Shown here piece after piece: positions 1-8,068 of a stretch of 64,000 nucleotides of DNA. The stretch comes from Bacteroidaceae bacterium (GTDB lineage Bacteria > Bacteroidota > Bacteroidia > Bacteroidales > Bacteroidaceae). The stretch lies in NCBI GenBank assembly GCA_017429945.1, contig JAFRNY010000036.1, positions 1 through 64,000 on the forward strand, in the 5' to 3' direction. Both the position numbers and the translations under genes were made by a program. Numbering within the stretch: the stretch's first letter is position 1; each line of letters starts with the position of its first letter. The notes under the pieces are model-generated. The model searched no databases. It was not told the origin of the DNA and saw only the letters and a program-made list of their open reading frames with translations.

Positions 1-58
1 AATAATACTTATAATCTGTAACCTCTCATCACCCTGTCGAATATGGAAAGGGCTTAAT

Positions 59-88
59 GGGACGATGGGACGGTGGGACGGTGGGACA
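59..88. repeat. 8-bp tandem array, GGGACGGT-like
   Basis: About four units of an octamer close to GGGACGGT follow each other with one or two changes. The array lies downstream of the GH51 gene. Similar 8-9 bp arrays recur in other spacers of this window. The rest of positions 1-374 holds only the promoter-like box and the terminator listed separately. Confidence 0.7.
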
Positions 89-225
89 CAATGAGCAGTA
101 AGCCCCTGCCGCTGTGCACGCGCAACCACTTGATTATTAAAGCCTTGCAGTCAGAATGACAAAAAAGTGCCCTTGCGCCGACCCCACTTTTTTCAAAACC
201 TATTGCATAAGTCGGGGAAATGTTG

Positions 226-233
226 TACCTTTG
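226..233 (+). promoter_or_regulatory. Bacteroidetes-type promoter pointing into the GH51 3' end
   Basis: TACCTTTG matches the -7 consensus TAnnTTTG. A TTG at about 203-205 sits 20 nt upstream, as expected for the -33 element. A 7-bp stem (TAGTTCA / TGAACTA, 239-268) follows directly. No convincing gene lies downstream on this strand, so it may drive a short or antisense RNA, or be a relic. Confidence 0.5.
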
Positions 234-305
234 CAGCGTAGTTCAGAGATGAGGGGACTCGTGAACTAAGGTGAACACATGGCTGATTTCAGCCGACATA
301 AAAAA

Positions 306-332
306 ACAAGGGCGCAGAACTTGCACCCTTGT
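306..332 (-). terminator. Rho-independent terminator of the PL11-GH51 unit
   Basis: Read on the minus strand, a 10-bp stem (ACAAGGGTGC with GCGCCCTTGT, one G-U pair) is followed at once by a run of seven T. It lies about 40 bp after the GH51 stop codon, where the end of the minus-strand unit is expected. Confidence 0.85.
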
Positions 333-374
333 CGAAAACCAACGAATTGACTGGCGGCGTCAGCAAGACGGTGA

Positions 375-2420
375 CTATATCTTCACCTTGTATACCTGGA
401 AGGTTTTGGCGGGGATGGTGGCAGTGATGGCTGCAGCGGCCTTGGAAGCTGCGACGGGGGCCTGCGACTGTGCCGGGCTTACGACCTCGGGCTTCGAGGG
501 CATGTTCTCGGCATCGTAGTTGGAGCAGTCGAGGCTGATGACGTCGGCCGTAGCGGGCAGGTTCTTGGACTTGAGGCCCGCGATGTTGATTGTGGTGGCT
601 ACGGCCTCAGGCTTGGTGTTGATGACCTTCACGATCACTTCCTTCTTCTGGCTGTCGACGACGGCGGAGGCAAAGAGGCCGTCCTCGCCCTTGGCCACGG
701 GGTTGACCGAAGGCTTGCCGCCGTCGAGCGCTACGGTGGTGGGCAGCACGTTGGTGCCACGGTTGAGCATGTAGAGCTGCTGGACGTAGTAGGAGGCGGT
801 GCGGGCGGTGGTGAGGTTGTCGTACCAGATGAGGTCGGGGCGCCACTGCCAGCCGTCGACATGTGCGAAGAGGGGTGCGTAGGTGGCCATGTGCACGAGG
901 TCGGCATTGCGCTCGATGTTGGTCATGAAGGCTGCCTCGTAGATGCTGGCTCCAGCGTGGTTGTACTTCTTGCCGCGGTCGTGGCATGCCCATTCGCCGG
1001 CGAAGACGCGCGGACCGTCCTTGGTGTAGAACTTACGGTCGTCGTAGCGGTTCATGGAGTTCTGGTACCACTTCACGTCGCGGTAGTAGTGCTCGTCGAC
1101 GAGGTCGGCCTTGAGCTTGGCCATGGCGGGCCAGCCGTTGCGGAAGTGATCGTCCTCGGCATTGGGGCCGCTGGTGCCAATGAGTTTGATTTCGGGGTGA
1201 ACCTTGCGCACTTCGGGTGCTATGATGGCGAGGCGGTCGAAGTAGGGCTGCTCCCACTGCTCGTTGCCGATGGCGAGGAACTTGAGGTTGAAGGGTGCGG
1301 GGTGACCCATGTCGGCGCGCAGCTTGGCCCACTCGTTCGTGGCGGGGTCGCCGTTGGCGAAGTCGATGAGGTCGATGCAGTCGTCGATGAACTGCTGCAG
1401 GCCTTCCTTCGTGGCGGGGGCGTGGGCGTCGTCGCCGTTCTGGAACTGGCATGCCATGCCTACGTTCAGCACGGGCAGTGGCTCGGCACCGATCTCCTCA
1501 GCGAGCTGGAAGTACTCGAAGAAGCCGAGACCGTAGCTCTGGAAATAGTCGGGATAGTAGCGGTAGGTGAAGGTGTTCTCCCAACGGTTCTTGTTGATGG
1601 GGCGGTTCTCGACGGGCCCTACGGTGTTCTTCCACTGGTAGCGCAGCTCGAGCGTGGTGCCTTCGACGATGCAGCCGCCGGGGAAGCGGAAGACGCCGGG
1701 ATGGAGGTCCTCGAGGGCCTGTGCTACATCCTTGCGCATGCCGTTCTCATGGCCGCGGTAGGTGTCGACGGGGAAGAGCGAGATGTGCTCCACGTCCATC
1801 ACGCCGGAACCTGAGCGGCGGCGCTCGTCGCAGAGGAAGAGGCGCAGCTCGGCGCGCTCGATGGTGCGCGGACTCTTGATGACGACGGTATACTTCTTCC
1901 AGTCACGAGAATCTACCTTGAGGTCGGTGTTGGTGAACTCCTGGTGCTCGTCCATCGTGTTCTGGTCCACGAACTGAATCCAGAGGTACTGGGCCTTGCC
2001 GTCGGGCACGCGGGCCCAGACCGAGAAGCGGTATTCGGCGCCCTTCTCGAGGCCTATGCCGAAGAAGCCTTCGTTCTGCAGGCCCGTCCAGAGGTCGCGG
2101 TGGCCGGGCGTGGTGAGGCGCACGTAGTGGGGGTTCTTGTCGAAGGGACCGTCGTTGCGCACTTCAACCTTTCCGAAGGAGTGCCAGCCCATGAGGTGGT
2201 CGGGCGTGAACTCGAAGGAGCGGTTCTTCAGGAGCTCGCCGTAGAGGCCTCCGTCGGCAGCGAAATTGATGTCTTCGAAGAAGATGCCCCACTGCGTAGG
2301 TTGGATCACGGCGCCGGGCTTCTTGGCGTTGACATTGATGACGGCCTCGGCAGCGCGGAGGGGGGTGAGCTGCGATGATATCGCAGCACACACGACAAGG
2401 AGAGAGTGTCTTAAATTCAT
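375..2420 (-). CDS. GH51 alpha-L-arabinofuranosidase, secreted
   Basis: This 681-residue enzyme is predicted to release terminal alpha-L-arabinofuranose from arabinan or arabinogalactan side chains. An N-terminal signal peptide (about 1-23) implies export. The first barrel strand reads WGIFFEDINFAADGG, typical of GH51. Residues about 70-215 form an inserted beta-sandwich resembling a CBM4/9-type module. The acid/base Glu is E387 in IGNEQWEQ and the nucleophile Glu is E476 in FAGEWACHDR. The C-terminal part is a beta-domain ending in FQVYKVKI. It starts 34 bp after the PL11 lyase stop and is probably co-transcribed with it, which suggests joint action on rhamnogalacturonan I. The family is clear; the exact substrate is inferred from context. 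Confidence 0.93.
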   Translation of the reverse strand: MNLRHSLLVVCAAISSQLTPLRAAEAVINVNAKKPGAVIQPTQWGIFFEDINFAADGGLYGELLKNRSFEFTPDHLMGWHSFGKVEVRNDGPFDKNPHYVRLTTPGHRDLWTGLQNEGFFGIGLEKGAEYRFSVWARVPDGKAQYLWIQFVDQNTMDEHQEFTNTDLKVDSRDWKKYTVVIKSPRTIERAELRLFLCDERRRSGSGVMDVEHISLFPVDTYRGHENGMRKDVAQALEDLHPGVFRFPGGCIVEGTTLELRYQWKNTVGPVENRPINKNRWENTFTYRYYPDYFQSYGLGFFEYFQLAEEIGAEPLPVLNVGMACQFQNGDDAHAPATKEGLQQFIDDCIDLIDFANGDPATNEWAKLRADMGHPAPFNLKFLAIGNEQWEQPYFDRLAIIAPEVRKVHPEIKLIGTSGPNAEDDHFRNGWPAMAKLKADLVDEHYYRDVKWYQNSMNRYDDRKFYTKDGPRVFAGEWACHDRGKKYNHAGASIYEAAFMTNIERNADLVHMATYAPLFAHVDGWQWRPDLIWYDNLTTARTASYYVQQLYMLNRGTNVLPTTVALDGGKPSVNPVAKGEDGLFASAVVDSQKKEVIVKVINTKPEAVATTINIAGLKSKNLPATADVISLDCSNYDAENMPSKPEVVSPAQSQAPVAASKAAAAITATIPAKTFQVYKVKI

Positions 2421-2454
2421 AGTTGTTTGTGTGAGTTTATAAAGTATGTTTGAC

Positions 2455-5400
2455 TTATTTTGCTATATATTTCTTGCCGCCACCGACGTAGATGTGGCCT
2501 TCATGCCTCTCAGCATCGACGACGGGACGTCCGCCGAGGTCATACAATTTACTATTTAAGGATTTACCATTTACGGATTCTCCATTTTCCATTTCGAGGT
2601 CGCGGATGGCGGTGGGGATGCTTTCCTTGGTGACGTAGTACTGCGGCAGCGATGGCGTGGTGGAGGTGCCTTTGATGCGGAGCCAGGGCGTGCCGGCGGG
2701 CATGCGGGTGGGCTCCGTGATGCGCACGAAGGCTGTGCTGCCCGTCTCCGGATCGTAGCGCAGGGCATAGACGCACTCGTCGGCCTCAAGGTCGGAGACG
2801 ACAACGCTGTCGGCAGCGCAGCCCTTGAGGTAGGTTTTGTTGACGTTGGCGGCCGAGCGGGTCGTAGGCACAAACTTCACCTGCGCGCCTTCAGCACCGC
2901 GGTAGAGCACAGCCGCGCCGGCGGGGATGACGGCTCCGGCGGCCATGCGGGTGATGCGAACGGTGTCGGCCACGGCGTTGACGCCAGTGAGGTTGTAGGC
3001 CGTGATGCCGGCGGGCACCGTCACGGGATAGGAGACGTAGAGAGCATCCCAGCCGCCCTCGGGCACGGTGCGCTCGATGGTGTAGCGCGTGCGCAGGTCG
3101 TAGCTGAGGTGCGGCGGCTGGTTATAGACGACGTTCTGCGCGATGAGCTGTGCGCGGTAGGAGGCGTCGTCCATCAGGTGTGGCACGCCGTAGTCGGTGG
3201 GGTAGTCGGTGGCGTTGATGACGAGGCGGTAGTCGGCGCCCGACTGGTCCCAGGTGACTATCTCCTCGCGCCAGTCGCCGAGGAGGTCGCCGCTGACGCA
3301 GGGGTTCTGCTTGGAGGAGTTGTTGTAGTTGCCCACGACGTAGTTGTCGCCATTGATCTGCAGGCGGCCAAAGCTGTTGGATGACGCGTTCCAAGCCTCC
3401 AGGACGTTCTTGCCGTAGAAGTCGTCGGCAAGGTCGTCGTTCCAGTAGATGCGGAAGCTCAGGCCGGCACCGCCGCCGTGGCTGACGTTGGTGGCTATGG
3501 TCTTACCATCGGTGTCATAGAGGCCGGCGTCGGCGCTGAACTGCCAGTAGGCGTTCTCCGCCTCAGGGTTGAAGTGAGCCATGATGCCTCGGCCCGTGTC
3601 GCCGCCGGCAGTCTTGTGCAGCAGCAGCTCGCCCGTGGCAGCGTCGCGGAGGTCCATGCCGTAGGGCTTCTCCTCGTGGACCATGAAGAGCTCCTGTCCG
3701 GGCCGCGAGGGCACGAAGTCGCTCAGGTGCATGGCATCGCCGTGGCCGAGGCCGGTGCGGTAGAGCGTGGTGCCGTCGGGCTTGAGGGCGCCGGAGCCGT
3801 AGTGAATCTCCTGACGGCCGTCGCCGGTGACGTCGCCGACGCAGATCCAGTGGCAGCCTTCGGCATAGACGGTCTGGGTGAGGTTCTTCACCTTGCCGTC
3901 GGCATAGCGCACGGTGCCCTTAGTGGCGCTCTCGCCGCGGTGGAGCCAGCGGAGGGTGAGGTTGGAGCCGTCCCAGTCGTAGGCGCCGATTTTGCAGCCG
4001 TAGTAGTAGCCGCGGGCGAAGATGGCCGAGGGTTTGGCGTCGTCGCCGTCGAGCCAGGCTATGGCGGCGAGGTAGCGCTCGGAGCGGTTCTGGTTGCTGT
4101 CGCCCCAGAAGGAGGTGGACTCGTCGGCATAGGCGGTGTGGTAGGGTATGGTCTGTAGCTCGGCGCCTGTCATACCGTCGAACACGGTGATGTACTCCGA
4201 GCCATGGTCCTGCTTGCCACGCCCACTCTTGAGGTTCTCGGCGGGGTCGTCGTTGCCGAGCAGCACGTAGTTGCCCTCGCCGTCGATGGCGCCGGGGGCT
4301 GTCTTGACCATGAACTCACCGTAGCCGTCGCCGTCGAGGTCCCAGGCGATGAAGGGCGTGGTGTGAGCCGAATTGAACATATTGGCACCGGTGTGGAGCA
4401 TCCACAGGCGCGTGCCGTCCATCTTGTAGCAGGCATAGAACGCGGGCGAGGTGGTGCCGCTGCCGGCGGCGTCCTTCTCGTTGGAGGGTGCCCACTTGAG
4501 CACGATGTCGTACTCGCCGTCGCCGTCCATATCGCAGAACGAGGCATCGTTGGGCGTGTAGGTGGCGCCGGCCGACGTCGGGTCGGTGGGAGCGCCGCCC
4601 TGCAGAGTGATATACTTCAGCTGATTAGCCCAGGGCTTGACGCCCTCCTGGCGGTCGATGACGCGGCCTTGCGAATCTACCACCTCGAGAGTGTAGACAC
4701 TCGAGACGGAGCCGCTGGCGTCGAGGTAGTTGGTCTTGCCGCAGACGGGGGTCTTGGTGATAAGCGTCTGGCCACGATAGAGGCGGAAGCGGAGGTCGGC
4801 AAGATCGTCGGTGGCACGCAGGCGCCAGCTCACAAGGACGCCGCTGCCGGTCTTCACGGCCATAAGGCCTCGGCTCAAGGGCTTGGCCTCGCCGCGCGGC
4901 TGAATATAGCTTACGACGAAGCGCAACGACACGGAGAATACGGCCTTGCCCTCCTTCAGCGCCGTCAGCGTGGCTACCTTATTATTATATGTAACCGTTG
5001 CGGTGAAGCCATCGGCGGCCGTGACACTGAAATCCGTGGGGTCGCCATAGAGCTTCGTAAGCCAGGCCACGGTCTCGCCATTCTTCAGCTGAGCGATGGC
5101 GCTGAGCAGGTCGCCAGCCGAGCACGAGGCGGCCGTGAAATAGTGCGAGGCGTCGTAGATAGGCTCGTCGGCCTCGCCGCTGACGGTGACGTTGCGGAAG
5201 GCAATCGACTTGGGGTTCTCGTTGTCCTGCCCGTTGAAATTATAGACGTAGAGGATTACCTGGAAGGCTTTGCTGCCCTGAACGAGCACGTCGGAGAGCT
5301 GCAGCATGTGGTGGCTGCAGGCGTTGGGGTTGCCGTTGTCCACTTTGTTGCGCAAGGGCGCCACGGCGGTGGCCAATGCCGTTTCGGCTGCGGTGCCGTT

Positions 5401-5829
5401 CTTGACGTAGACGTCGAAGTTGCCGCCGTCGGTGCCGCACTTGACGGCATCGAACTCGATGGTGGTGGGCTTGAACGTGTGGCCGGCAGCGGGCGTGACG
5501 GTGAAGGTGAGGCTGTGGCCGGAGGTCTTGGCGGTGACGCGCGTTGAGGGAGTCAGTTGTACGAAGGGGGGATCGTAGGTTACGGCGGTGTAGCCAGAGG
5601 CTGCTCCGCTGGAAGCCATGGTGGCCGTGGCTGCGAGGTTGGCCCCAAGGGCAAAACGCGGCGTCAGCAAGGCCTCGCTGCCGGCTGTCTGGGTGGCGGC
5701 GGCGAGGTTAGCTTTGTCGGAGAGAGCCCAGCGCACGTCAATTGGCGAGGCTTCAAGGGAGAGGGGGAGGAGGAGGAGTTGCGATAGAATCGCAACGAAA
5801 AAGACGGAACGGAACGGGAACTGTTTCAT
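2455..5829 (-). CDS. PL11 rhamnogalacturonan lyase with N-terminal domain and C-terminal sorting domain
   Basis: This 1124-residue protein is predicted to cleave the rhamnogalacturonan I backbone by beta-elimination. It has a signal peptide (about 1-27) and an unrecognised N-terminal beta-rich region (about 28-290). The PL11 core begins near PRGEAKPLSRGLMAVK and runs to about residue 930. It contains several calcium-loop-like motifs of the beta-propeller, including DMDGDGEYD, DLDGDGYGEF and DVTGDGRQE. Before the end lies a short sandwich module (AYNLTGVNAVADTVRI region) common in secreted Prevotella enzymes. The last 40 residues (YDLGGRPVVD ... IYVGGGKKYIAK) look like a degenerate type IX sorting domain. 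The linker just before it is encoded by an AT-rich dispersed repeat. It is the first gene of a two-gene unit with GH51. Confidence 0.92.
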   Translation of the reverse strand: MKQFPFRSVFFVAILSQLLLLPLSLEASPIDVRWALSDKANLAAATQTAGSEALLTPRFALGANLAATATMASSGAASGYTAVTYDPPFVQLTPSTRVTAKTSGHSLTFTVTPAAGHTFKPTTIEFDAVKCGTDGGNFDVYVKNGTAAETALATAVAPLRNKVDNGNPNACSHHMLQLSDVLVQGSKAFQVILYVYNFNGQDNENPKSIAFRNVTVSGEADEPIYDASHYFTAASCSAGDLLSAIAQLKNGETVAWLTKLYGDPTDFSVTAADGFTATVTYNNKVATLTALKEGKAVFSVSLRFVVSYIQPRGEAKPLSRGLMAVKTGSGVLVSWRLRATDDLADLRFRLYRGQTLITKTPVCGKTNYLDASGSVSSVYTLEVVDSQGRVIDRQEGVKPWANQLKYITLQGGAPTDPTSAGATYTPNDASFCDMDGDGEYDIVLKWAPSNEKDAAGSGTTSPAFYACYKMDGTRLWMLHTGANMFNSAHTTPFIAWDLDGDGYGEFMVKTAPGAIDGEGNYVLLGNDDPAENLKSGRGKQDHGSEYITVFDGMTGAELQTIPYHTAYADESTSFWGDSNQNRSERYLAAIAWLDGDDAKPSAIFARGYYYGCKIGAYDWDGSNLTLRWLHRGESATKGTVRYADGKVKNLTQTVYAEGCHWICVGDVTGDGRQEIHYGSGALKPDGTTLYRTGLGHGDAMHLSDFVPSRPGQELFMVHEEKPYGMDLRDAATGELLLHKTAGGDTGRGIMAHFNPEAENAYWQFSADAGLYDTDGKTIATNVSHGGGAGLSFRIYWNDDLADDFYGKNVLEAWNASSNSFGRLQINGDNYVVGNYNNSSKQNPCVSGDLLGDWREEIVTWDQSGADYRLVINATDYPTDYGVPHLMDDASYRAQLIAQNVVYNQPPHLSYDLRTRYTIERTVPEGGWDALYVSYPVTVPAGITAYNLTGVNAVADTVRITRMAAGAVIPAGAAVLYRGAEGAQVKFVPTTRSAANVNKTYLKGCAADSVVVSDLEADECVYALRYDPETGSTAFVRITEPTRMPAGTPWLRIKGTSTTPSLPQYYVTKESIPTAIRDLEMENGESVNGKSLNSKLYDLGGRPVVDAERHEGHIYVGGGKKYIAK

Positions 5830-5852
5830 TATTCAAAAATAATTCGGATATT

Positions 5853-6017
5853 TCGTTTAATTCGGATAATTCGTTGTTAAAAAAGCAAGAGCCCGGTCAT
5901 TCGTTTAATTCGGATAATTCGCTGTTAAAGAGACAAGAGCCTGGTCATTCGTTTAATTCGGATAATTCGTTGTTAAAGAGACAAGAGCCTGATTATTCGT
6001 TTAATTCGGATAATTCG
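5853..6017. repeat. 48-bp tandem repeat, about 3.5 copies
   Basis: Units begin at 5853, 5901, 5949 and 5997, exactly 48 bp apart. The shared core is TCGTTTAATTCGGATAATTC. The fourth unit is partial. The array fills the gap between the PL11 start (5829) and the DUF2461 stop (6048). The weak promoter-like TACCTTTA on the minus strand (6022-6029) lies on its far side, so the array could form the leader of the PL11 transcript. The 48-bp period keeps a plus-strand reading frame open, but this looks incidental. Confidence 0.9.
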
Positions 6018-6047
6018 TTGTTAAAGGTAAATGATGAGAGACGGCCG

Positions 6048-6707
6048 TCATTCGAAGTCGTCGAAGACCTCGTTGAGGAACTGATTGAGGGGCGCCATGG
6101 TGCGGAACATCTGCTCGAGGCGGTCCTGGCTGTCGGGCTCGCCGACGAAGGTGTCAGGGATGGGATGCCAGACGGTGTAGAGGCGCGGGCGGATGTACTC
6201 GGGGAAGGGGAAATCCTTGGGAAAGCCCTTGGGCATGGTCTTCACTAAGTCTTCGCCTACGACGGGGAACAGCTGCTTGAACGACGGTTCCTCGACAATG
6301 GAGCGGAAGCGGTCGATATCGTCGATGATAGTCTCGCGGATGCGCTTGAGCAGCGGAGCCGGCGGGCACCACGACCCTCCGGCTATCAACGAGTTGCCGG
6401 GCTCGAGGTGGAGGTAGTAGCCGCCACGGTAGCTCTTGCGGCCATGCGAGCAGACGAAGGCTCCGAAATGGCGCTTGTAGGGCGACTTGTCCTGCGAGAA
6501 GCGGGTGTCGCGGGCGAAGCGGTAGGTGCACGTCTTGGGCGTCTGGTAGGCCACAGAGCCATCAAACGAGGCTATGCGCATGATCATCTCCTGGACATAG
6601 GCCTCGAACGACGCCCGCGCAGCCTTGTACTCTGGCTGGTGGGCATGGAACCACTCGCGGTCGTTGTGCTCGGCTATCTCGCGCAGGAATTGGTAAATGT
6701 GATTCAT
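6048..6707 (-). CDS. DUF2461 (TIGR02453-like) family protein
   Basis: This is a 219-residue conserved protein of unknown function. Family hallmarks are the N-terminal FLREIAEHNDREWFHAHQPEY, the motif RFARDTRFSQDKSPYK, and YLHLEPGNSLIAGGSW. It has no signal peptide and is probably cytoplasmic. A longer form starting with GTG at 6737 is open, but that codon overlaps the -7 box at 6737-6744. The ATG at 6707 (MNHIYQFLRE) is therefore preferred and also fits the usual family length. It is transcribed divergently from the lipoprotein gene at 6855. No function can be derived from the neighbours. Confidence 0.9.
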   Translation of the reverse strand: MNHIYQFLREIAEHNDREWFHAHQPEYKAARASFEAYVQEMIMRIASFDGSVAYQTPKTCTYRFARDTRFSQDKSPYKRHFGAFVCSHGRKSYRGGYYLHLEPGNSLIAGGSWCPPAPLLKRIRETIIDDIDRFRSIVEEPSFKQLFPVVGEDLVKTMPKGFPKDFPFPEYIRPRLYTVWHPIPDTFVGEPDSQDRLEQMFRTMAPLNQFLNEVFDDFE

Positions 6708-6736
6708 TCGAGTGTAAGATTTACACGTTTTCGGCA

Positions 6737-6744
6737 CAAAGGTA
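6737..6744 (-). promoter_or_regulatory. -7 promoter box for the DUF2461 gene
   Basis: TACCTTTG on the minus strand lies 30 bp upstream of the ATG at 6707. The flanking sequence cttttattacctttg is the same as at the divergent promoter at 6820. Confidence 0.75.
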
Positions 6745-6819
6745 ATAAAAGATTAGGGATTAGGGACAAGGGATTAGAGTTTTTTTCAAGAAATATTGAA
6801 AGATTAGCTAATCTTTTAT

Positions 6820-6827
6820 TACCTTTG
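6820..6827 (+). promoter_or_regulatory. -7 promoter box for the lipoprotein gene at 6855
   Basis: TACCTTTG with TTG at 6796-6798, a 21-nt spacing that fits the Bacteroidetes -33/-7 arrangement. The start codon follows after 27 bp. Confidence 0.8.
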
Positions 6828-6854
6828 CCCTCGAAAACAATCTAACTATCGATT

Positions 6855-7949
6855 ATGAACAAACATTTCTTCCGTATGCTGGCAGCTGCCGTCTCTTGCA
6901 GCTTCGCTTTACTCTCGTGCACGCCTAGTGCTGTGAATCCTCAGCCCATAGGAGCCATTCTCGACGGCCCCGTAGCCTTGGACGAAGCGCCCGCGGCCGT
7001 GCGCAATGTGCTGAGCGCCGCCACGCCCGACGAGCGCTACGAGCTGATTCTCAGCGACGCGCGCAACGATGTCTATGTCTGGGGCCTTATGCAATGCGCC
7101 GAGGATGTCCCGGCAGACGGCTTCGGAGTGCTCGTTGTGAAAGAAGGCGTAGCCACTCCCCTACCCGATATCCGCCACGGCCGTCAACCCTCGGCGCGCT
7201 TTGACGCCTCGACGGGCAATCTCTGGATTATAGGAGGCGACATCGAGGGCACGGGCACTCAGGTGGAGCGCCCCTATCGCCTGCGCTTCGACGCCGAAGG
7301 CAAGGCCGAGGTGGCCTGCACGATAAATCCGTATGATATTCAGCAGGCATTGGCACAGCGCCTGGGATTCACCGTTGACGGCGACCTCGTGACGCTCTAT
7401 GCCGACAGCGAACGCCTGGACACCGCCACAAACACAATCGACGACATGGGCGCCATCGACGAGGAAGCCGTGTGGATAGGCGAGCAGATAGGCTACCATT
7501 TCATCGGCAACGCCCTCTATGTCGACATCACGCCAGGGCTGCGATTCGTGAACGGACCGGCCCTCGCCTACGACGACCTGCCGACGCTGACGGCGCGCGT
7601 AGTGGCTGCCGACGACTGCTCGTTCACCATAGAAGAACTGAAGCGCTACGTCGCCGACCCCTTCGCCGGACGGTTCGTCAGCGACTACGATTCGAGCGAG
7701 CTTGAGATTTTGCCGCGCGAGGATGGGCGCTACGACGTCGTCGTAAGCCTCACACGCCTCACACTGCTCGACGACGGCGTGGGCTCGCTGGCCGACGACG
7801 GCCTGCACTTCAGTGCCACCGACGCTTCCGGCCAGCCTATCGAAGGCACAATCTCGCTGATCGGCGACGCCGCCAGGCTCGTCTTCACGAAATCGACGTG
7901 GGGCCTGATCAACAACGGCGACTCGTTTGAATTCGAGAGAAAATACTAA
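6855..7949 (+). CDS. Predicted outer lipoprotein of unknown function
   Basis: This 364-residue protein starts with a lipoprotein signal peptide. The hydrophobic stretch ends at ALLSC with the acceptor cysteine at residue 22, so it should be a membrane-anchored lipoprotein. The mature part is acidic and rich in beta-strand patterns. I recognise no domain. The C-terminal third (about 270-364, from YVADPFAGRFVSDYDSSEL) reads like a small beta-barrel or sandwich of the kind found in short Bacteroidetes lipoproteins. It has its own promoter at 6820 and is followed by a strong terminator, so it is a single-gene unit. Neighbours act on pectin, but nothing in the sequence ties it to that job. Confidence 0.85.
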   Translation: MNKHFFRMLAAAVSCSFALLSCTPSAVNPQPIGAILDGPVALDEAPAAVRNVLSAATPDERYELILSDARNDVYVWGLMQCAEDVPADGFGVLVVKEGVATPLPDIRHGRQPSARFDASTGNLWIIGGDIEGTGTQVERPYRLRFDAEGKAEVACTINPYDIQQALAQRLGFTVDGDLVTLYADSERLDTATNTIDDMGAIDEEAVWIGEQIGYHFIGNALYVDITPGLRFVNGPALAYDDLPTLTARVVAADDCSFTIEELKRYVADPFAGRFVSDYDSSELEILPREDGRYDVVVSLTRLTLLDDGVGSLADDGLHFSATDASGQPIEGTISLIGDAARLVFTKSTWGLINNGDSFEFERKY

Positions 7950-7976
7950 AAGTCTTGTCCTACTGATTATATACGA

Positions 7977-8018
7977 AAATCCAACCGGTTGCACACGATG
8001 ATGCAACCGGTTGGATTT
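7977..8018. terminator. 17-bp perfect hairpin, bidirectional terminator
   Basis: AAATCCAACCGGTTGCA (7977-7993) pairs perfectly with 8002-8018 across an 8-nt loop, with A and T runs at the ends on both strands. It lies between the convergent ends of the lipoprotein gene and the gene at 8069. Each arm also contains the palindrome CAACCGGTTG. Confidence 0.85.
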
Positions 8019-8022
8019 GCTT

Positions 8023-8060
8023 ATGCGACCGGTCGAATTGCCTCACACGACCGGTCGCAT
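8023..8060 (+). terminator. Second hairpin with T-tract
   Basis: ATGCGACCGGTCG (8023-8035) pairs with 8048-8060 across a 12-nt loop and is followed by TTTTTTAT. It acts as a plus-strand terminator behind the first hairpin. Again each arm is centred on ACCGGT. Confidence 0.8.
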
Positions 8061-8068
8061 TTTTTATA

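Noticed and set aside
861..1814. Long plus-strand open frame opposite the GH51 gene
   Set aside because: The opposite strand encodes a complete GH51 enzyme with both catalytic glutamates. Open antisense frames are common in this GC-rich codon usage and the translation shows no domain.
5853..6017. CRISPR array
   Set aside because: The 48-bp units are contiguous with no variable spacers, and there is no cas gene in the window.
5742..6248. Plus-strand frame with a repeated SFNSDNSLLKRQEPGH peptide
   Set aside because: It only exists because the 48-bp repeat is a multiple of three. It overlaps two real minus-strand genes in antisense and has no promoter.
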